A stretch of 7,612 bases of DNA, taken from Actinomycetota bacterium. Its GTDB lineage: Bacteria > Zhuqueibacterota > Zhuqueibacteria > Residuimicrobiales > Krinioviventaceae. Location of the stretch: the NCBI GenBank assembly GCA_011682565.1, contig JAACEJ010000146.1, positions 1 through 7,612 of the forward strand, in the 5' to 3' direction. The translations under genes were made by a program, and so were the position numbers. The notes under the pieces are model-generated. The model searched no databases and was not told where the DNA came from. It was given only the letters and a program-made list of their open reading frames with translations. Shown in pieces: positions 5,800-7,612 of the stretch. Position 1 is the first letter of the stretch. Each line of letters starts with the position of its first letter.

Positions 5800-7082
5800 T
5801 TTCTGTGACGGGGAAAGGCTGGAAATTAAAGTTGCGTAAAGCCGGGTATTTGATTCTGATCAATCTGTTTATTCTTGCTCTTCTTTTTACTCTGGTTGAA
5901 GTTCTTTTTCGAATATTCCCAATTGTCAAAATCAATTGGGTGGAAGGAAATGACCAGACGGGCTTTACGATTCCCGCCTATTATACTGAGAATCTGGTCT
6001 ATCCGGAACACCCTGATCATTTCTTTTCCTACCGCAGCAACAACCTTGGATTTCGCGAAGACAAAGACACACAAATCCGAAAATCTGATTCCGTTCGCAT
6101 TGTGGTACTTGGGGACAGCCATACGGATGGTGTGTGCTGGAATCGCGAGTCCTATCCGAATCGCCTGGAATATTATCTCAACCAGGCCAGTCCCAATAAA
6201 ACGTATGAAGTCATAAACGCCGGGACTGGAAAATATTCTCCCTTTCAGTATCTCCGCGCCTACCAATTCCGAATCAAGCCGCTCAAGCCGGATATTGTCA
6301 TCATTGGTTTTTATATTGGCAATGACTTTTTTGACATGTACCGCCGTGACGATCGGCCTTCTTGTTCTTTCAATCATAAAGGTGAAATTGTTGAGTTGCC
6401 GCCGCAATTTTATTTTTATGCCCAACCAGGGTTCAATTCTTCATGGCGATCAAAAAGTTTTGTTTATTATCTTTTTTTCGGCAGCCGCTTTTGGAAAGGT
6501 ATTTCCTACAAAGTAACGCGTGCGATTATTTTTTACAGGAATATCTCATCAATGGGAGGCGCTTCCTTTTCACAAGTCATACATTATTTTATCACCCTTG
6601 ATCGACTGGCAAAGATTCATCGTCACGCAACAACGCAGTCCCTGGCGCAGGAGGCATTTTTTCATTATTTTCCCGGAAAGAGGGATGAATCTTTCAAACT
6701 GGTAGAATATGTTTTCAGGAAATTTCTTGCGGAGCAAAGACAGCAGCCATTTCGCCTCATTGTTGTTCCCATTCCGACAAAAATTGAAATCGAAAGTCAG
6801 CGGCTATATGATATTTTAAGTCAGGTTGAAAAAAAGCGTCCGGATTTGTGCCGCAAATCTTTCGCTGCATTTGATGACTCTTTATATGATGACCTGATTT
6901 CTGTTTTGAAAAAGCTGAAAATTGAGTATATTGATCTTCGTCCGCTGCTTCATGAAAAAGCCCGGCAACAGAAACTCTATTATTGTACCGATTTTCACTT
7001 GAATCCTGTGGCTAACGATCTCATCGGGGAGAAAATATGTCATTACTTACTCAACCCAAAAGAAAAGGAGACGATGAAATGA
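5796..7082 (+). CDS. Membrane-anchored SGNH/GDSL hydrolase-like protein
   Basis: A 428-residue protein with a basic N-terminus, one membrane helix at about 17-38 and a large extracytoplasmic domain. SGNH motifs are present: 'VVLGDSHTDG' with Ser108 as nucleophile (block I), Gly143 in 'INAGTGKYSP' (block II), 'IGNDFFD' with Asn176 (block III), and 'TDFHLNP' with Asp399 and His401 (block V, D-x-H form). This layout is seen in deacylases and in AlgX/AlgJ-like or other polysaccharide O-acetylation enzymes. The acyl substrate cannot be read from the sequence. The middle (about 185-330) is not conserved in any way I recognise and is rich in aromatic residues. I take the TTG at 5796, which overlaps the ccmE stop as TTGA, with AGGGG only 3 nt upstream. 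GTG at 5805 is a possible alternative that removes three residues. The stop overlaps the next ATG (ATGA). Confidence 0.83.
   Translation: MISVTGKGWKLKLRKAGYLILINLFILALLFTLVEVLFRIFPIVKINWVEGNDQTGFTIPAYYTENLVYPEHPDHFFSYRSNNLGFREDKDTQIRKSDSVRIVVLGDSHTDGVCWNRESYPNRLEYYLNQASPNKTYEVINAGTGKYSPFQYLRAYQFRIKPLKPDIVIIGFYIGNDFFDMYRRDDRPSCSFNHKGEIVELPPQFYFYAQPGFNSSWRSKSFVYYLFFGSRFWKGISYKVTRAIIFYRNISSMGGASFSQVIHYFITLDRLAKIHRHATTQSLAQEAFFHYFPGKRDESFKLVEYVFRKFLAEQRQQPFRLIVVPIPTKIEIESQRLYDILSQVEKKRPDLCRKSFAAFDDSLYDDLISVLKKLKIEYIDLRPLLHEKARQQKLYYCTDFHLNPVANDLIGEKICHYLLNPKEKETMK
7066..7070 (+). promoter_or_regulatory. Shine-Dalgarno for the DUF1080 gene, inside the upstream CDS
   Basis: AGGAG, 8 nt before ATG 7079-7081. 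It lies in the last codons of the SGNH gene, whose TGA overlaps the ATG. This supports translational coupling and excludes the earlier ATG at 7037. Confidence 0.7.
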
Positions 7083-7567
7083 AAAAAACTCTGGTCGCAT
7101 TGTCACTCGTTTTTTTGATTATGAGTGCGATGTACTGTTCCAAAACAAAACCAAAAGAGGAATGGATAAATGTCATGCCCGGCCCGAATTTTGAGGGTTG
7201 GACGATTGTCGATATTCCTGCCGACGGCCCATTGAGCGAAACACCACAATGGTCGTTTGATAAAATCTGGCACCAGGCGCAAATGGGAAGTGCTTCGGGC
7301 GGATATCTGTTCGGCTACTCATTTGTTAATGGCGAAGAAAAGCGGGTAAGTACCAAAGATCAAATGAAAGACATGAAGAACCCGGTCAAGCCGGCGGGCG
7401 AATAGAACAGCTACGACATTACCTGCAAAGGCCCGACAATTTCTTTGGTTGTGAACGGCGTCAAGACAACCGTTTGGAAAAATTGCGAGGTGCTGAAAGG
7501 CTATATCGGCTTGGAGGCGGAGGGCTATTATGTTGAATTCAGGAATTTGCAGGTGAAGGAATTATAA
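7079..7567 (+). pseudogene. DUF1080 / 3-keto-disaccharide hydrolase-domain lipoprotein, disrupted by in-frame TAG and internal deletion
   Basis: The protein begins with a hydrophobic signal ending near Cys20 (M-Y-C; Tyr at -1 is a poor lipobox), then 'GPNFEGWTIVDIP', typical of the concanavalin-like DUF1080 (PF06439) domain. Two lesions are visible. First, 'QWSFDK' runs straight into 'IWHQAQMG', whereas family members have some 50-60 residues between these blocks carrying the central strands. Second, codon 109 is TAG (7403-7405) in 'PVKPAGE*NSYDI', where the family has Trp (TGG). After the TAG the same frame stays open for 53 codons with clear homology ('ITCKGPTISLVVNGVK', 'KGYIGLEAEGYYVEFRNL') to TAA at 7565-7567. 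Intact relatives cleave 3-keto-glycosides outside the cytoplasm. The truncated 108-residue product would lack the last strands. Readthrough or a sequencing error at TAG remain possible. Confidence 0.85.
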
Positions 7568-7579
7568 ATAATTTGGCGG

Positions 7580-7612
7580 AAAAACACAGCCAGCCTCCCG
7601 CGGGTTGTGGAG
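7580..7612 (+). terminator. Left arm of a probable intrinsic terminator, cut by the window edge
   Basis: Beginning about 13 nt after the DUF1080 TAA is an A-run followed by a G+C-rich arm, 'cacagccagcctcc' (7585-7598), a 10-nt loop and then GGAG (7609-7612), which pairs with CTCC (7595-7598). Only 4 bp of stem are visible. If it is a terminator, the arm should continue beyond the edge as gctggctgtg followed by T's. A CCCGCGGG palindrome at 7597-7604 is an alternative local fold. Confidence 0.4.

Noticed and set aside
5826..6425. Long open frame (199 codons) on the minus strand opposite the SGNH gene
   Set aside because: It lies wholly inside a well-supported gene with SGNH motifs, has no ribosome site and shows no protein-family features, so it is a shadow.

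Overview
The window reads as ordinary chromosome from a Gram-negative bacterium with roughly mid-40s percent G+C. The pointers are lipoprotein signal peptides, a Tat-exported oxidoreductase, a c-type cytochrome maturation protein, and plain Shine-Dalgarno starts (GGAG/GGAGG). The mix of Tat-dependent Gfo/Idh/MocA oxidoreductase, DUF1080 (3-keto-disaccharide hydrolase) lipoprotein and propeller lactonase is typical of Bacteroidota, Planctomycetota, KSB1/Calditrichota and related heterotrophs. I cannot place it more closely from sequence alone.

Layout. At the left edge is the C-terminal half of a creatininase-family amidohydrolase on the plus strand (3-413). It converges on a minus-strand block through a 155-bp imperfect inverted repeat (509-663) that looks like a dispersed palindromic element. 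The minus-strand block, in its direction of transcription, runs: a small three-helix membrane protein (5181-4909), a cytoplasmic Gfo/Idh/MocA oxidoreductase (4882-3872), a Tat-exported Gfo/Idh/MocA oxidoreductase (3800-2370), a 5'-truncated GNAT acetyltransferase remnant (2382-2047), a 64-codon startless open frame that may be the tail of a lost gene (2054-1860), and a lipoprotein lactonase of the 6-phosphogluconolactonase propeller family (1831-662).

A divergent intergenic region (5182-5391) separates this block from a plus-strand set: a CcmE-type heme chaperone carrying the rarer C-x-x-x-Y motif (5392-5799), a membrane-anchored SGNH/GDSL hydrolase-like protein (5796-7082), and a DUF1080 gene (7079-7567). 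The CDS pairs overlap by 4 nt (TTGA and ATGA), so the three are probably cotranscribed and translationally coupled. A probable terminator begins at the right edge.

How they may work together. Two oxidoreductases, a lactonase and a keto-glycoside hydrolase fit a sugar oxidation and cleavage theme, with some steps outside the cytoplasm; the substrate cannot be read from the sequence. The DUF1080 gene looks broken in this genome: it seems to lack the middle of its domain and has an in-frame TAG exactly where the family has a tryptophan (TGG). Together with the GNAT remnant and the startless fragment, this makes the window a patchwork of working genes and decaying ones. I see no tRNA, rRNA, CRISPR array, transposase or phage gene.
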